A DNA stretch of 64,000 bases from Anaerohalosphaera lusitana. Lineage in GTDB: Bacteria > Planctomycetota > Phycisphaerae > Sedimentisphaerales > Anaerohalosphaeraceae. The stretch lies in NCBI RefSeq assembly GCF_002007645.1, contig NZ_CP019791.1:3216593-3280592 (forward strand), given 5' to 3'. The position numbers and the translations under genes were made by a program. Within the stretch, counting starts at the first letter, position 1, and the number at the start of each line of letters is the position of its first letter. The notes beneath the pieces were generated by a model, which saw nothing but the letters and a program-made list of their open reading frames with translations, was not told the DNA's origin and did not search any database. This document shows positions 62,722 to 64,000 of the stretch, in pieces.

Positions 62722-63978
62722 TTGTATCAGGCGAGCAGTATAATATTATTTGTATTCAATCTACTTCTGATCTCGGCCGGTCCGATCCGGGGCGAACAAC
62801 TGATTGTCAGAGAGACCATACCGCCGGTTGTAACCAGCCAGCGGGTCCAGAGTACTCCAGCTGCGACGATGAAGTGTCCGAACGGACGCACCGTGGAAGC
62901 CCACATATTCTTCTGCGACACCTCGGATGCACCGGGCGATCCCAATCTGGCAACACGCCAGTACTTCGAAAATACAACCCGCAACTACATCTTCGGCACT
63001 GGCGAGAACGGCATACAGAGCTGGTTCGATTATTATTCGCACGGTAAGATACGGTTTCGCTATGTCGTACATCCTGACTGGCTGCGACTGCCCAAAACAC
63101 AGGAATACTACCTGAAGCCGCTACCGGGCAAACCAAAAAGCTGGAACTGGCCGGAATGGATCGCAGATGTTACGGACACACTGCTGGCCGCAGGTTATGA
63201 GCACACCGACACACGACTGCCGATAATCATTAATCCTCCAAACTCCAGCAAAGTATTTATGGGCGGCGGTGCTATACATGCCCTCAAGGTCAATGCCCCT
63301 AATGCCAGGTTTCTGCATCTCGGCGGCGGCATTTATCTCGATGATTCAGATCGTTACGCTTATCTGCGAAATGAAGGCGTTGTCATACATGAGATAGGAC
63401 ACTTCCTGGGGCTACCGGACCTCTATAACGGCACACGAGGTTTCAACTCATGGGACATGATGGGCGGTGCATATGACGCGGCCGGCTTTTGCGGATGGCA
63501 CCTTCATTGCCTTGACTGGCTCGATAAAAGCCGCAAACGGTACGTCGTATCGACCGGGTCGAAACCGCAGACAATGACACTCACGGCCCTGTCAAAGGGT
63601 GAGGGCGTGTTTATGATGGTGATCCCCGATAATCCAGCAAAACCTGAACAGCTTCGCTCGCCCTGGATCATCGAACTCAATCAGCCTGTTCTCGAACGCG
63701 AAAAGAATAATGGCGGCCCTGACAAACACATCCTACTCCCCGAAGCAACGGGCGTGCTCGTCTACCGCCTCGAACCCGACAAGAATCCGGTTCTGCAGTC
63801 CTACTTCCGCGAAATACCCCAGGACAAAACAAAACGCAAGCCAAGGCCGGACTACCTTAACAAGACTCTCTATGGGCCTGGTGATATCTTCAAAAATCCT
63901 GAGGCCCCTTTCAAAATGCGGGTACTGAGCATCAAAGACAAGACCGCCAATATAAGACTTATCATTCCTAAACCCTGA
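62722..63978 (+). CDS. secreted M6-type metalloprotease
   Basis: A 418-residue protein with a signal peptide (YQASSIILFVFNLLLISAG). The zinc site HEIGHFLGLPDLY (His223, Glu224, His227, Asp233) is the HExxHxxGxxD form of M6 (immune-inhibitor A-like) proteases. The YYSHGKIRFRYVV and the GFNSWDMMGG loop with the Met-turn (WDMMG) also match. The start is a TTG with AAAGGA upstream, which gives the clean signal peptide. Together with GH101 it suggests use of secreted or host glycoprotein. It ends close to the window edge and is complete. Confidence 0.88.
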   Translation: MYQASSIILFVFNLLLISAGPIRGEQLIVRETIPPVVTSQRVQSTPAATMKCPNGRTVEAHIFFCDTSDAPGDPNLATRQYFENTTRNYIFGTGENGIQSWFDYYSHGKIRFRYVVHPDWLRLPKTQEYYLKPLPGKPKSWNWPEWIADVTDTLLAAGYEHTDTRLPIIINPPNSSKVFMGGGAIHALKVNAPNARFLHLGGGIYLDDSDRYAYLRNEGVVIHEIGHFLGLPDLYNGTRGFNSWDMMGGAYDAAGFCGWHLHCLDWLDKSRKRYVVSTGSKPQTMTLTALSKGEGVFMMVIPDNPAKPEQLRSPWIIELNQPVLEREKNNGGPDKHILLPEATGVLVYRLEPDKNPVLQSYFREIPQDKTKRKPRPDYLNKTLYGPGDIFKNPEAPFKMRVLSIKDKTANIRLIIPKP

Positions 63979-64000
63979 CGACAGCTTCAAAGGCACTACC

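Overview
The window looks like chromosomal DNA of an anaerobic or microaerobic member of the Planctomycetota, probably the Phycisphaerae/Sedimentisphaerales side. This is inference from gene content: J-like N-terminal domains of planctomycete type, Gfo/Idh plus TIM-barrel sugar gene clusters, large secreted glycosidases without SusC/SusD, and a strict-anaerobe oxygen defence set. No rRNA and no CRISPR array were found. One tRNA gene, one complete IS3-family element and several regulatory elements are present.

Layout: 1-5694 (minus) holds a head-to-tail oxygen-defence cluster: perR, rubrerythrin, thiol peroxidase, flavodiiron protein, desulfoferrodoxin, ferritin, a rubrerythrin-like ferritin-fold protein and a 53-residue rubredoxin. 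It runs with short gaps into rnfD and the start of rnfG. 5838-17590 (minus) is a nearly gapless nine-gene run: gyrA, holA, then an uncharacterised envelope module. That module is a VWA protein with a TonB-like membrane anchor, ExbB, two ExbD proteins, a periplasmic TPR protein, a J-like membrane protein and an exported CXXCXGXG protein. 17898-22009 (plus) has a TTG-start small protein, an Uup-type ABC-F ATPase and formate-tetrahydrofolate ligase.

22034-35956 is a carbohydrate locus. Two Gfo/Idh oxidoreductases and two TIM-barrel isomerase-like genes follow a Tat-lipoprotein of the GH109 type. An AraC regulator is divergent from them, and beyond it are a GH2 beta-galactosidase with a CBM32-like tail and a GH101 endo-alpha-N-acetylgalactosaminidase. 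GH101, GH2 and GH109 together would dismantle mucin-type (core-1) O-glycans.

36277-47916 is a phosphate-starvation region: phoB-phoR, a porin, pstSCAB, a small unknown gene, phoU and a Na/Pi cotransporter. Four transcription units are preceded by 11-bp direct repeats of the form CTAACANNNNN placed just upstream of a -10 element, a convincing local PHO box. PstA carries an unusual insertion of about 250 residues.

48044-63978 is a mixed region: an AhpD-like protein, DNA polymerase IV, a HAD hydrolase, a membrane-anchored coiled-coil protein ending in a BRCT-like domain, NAD(P)H-hydrate epimerase, an exported protein of unknown function, tRNA-Arg(TCT), a YihY-family membrane protein, an intact IS407-group IS3 element with a 4-bp target duplication and a frameshift heptamer, a soluble histidine kinase with a receiver-only partner, SurE, and a secreted M6-type metalloprotease. 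Two stretches (53455-54105 and 55738-56276) hold no gene I can support.
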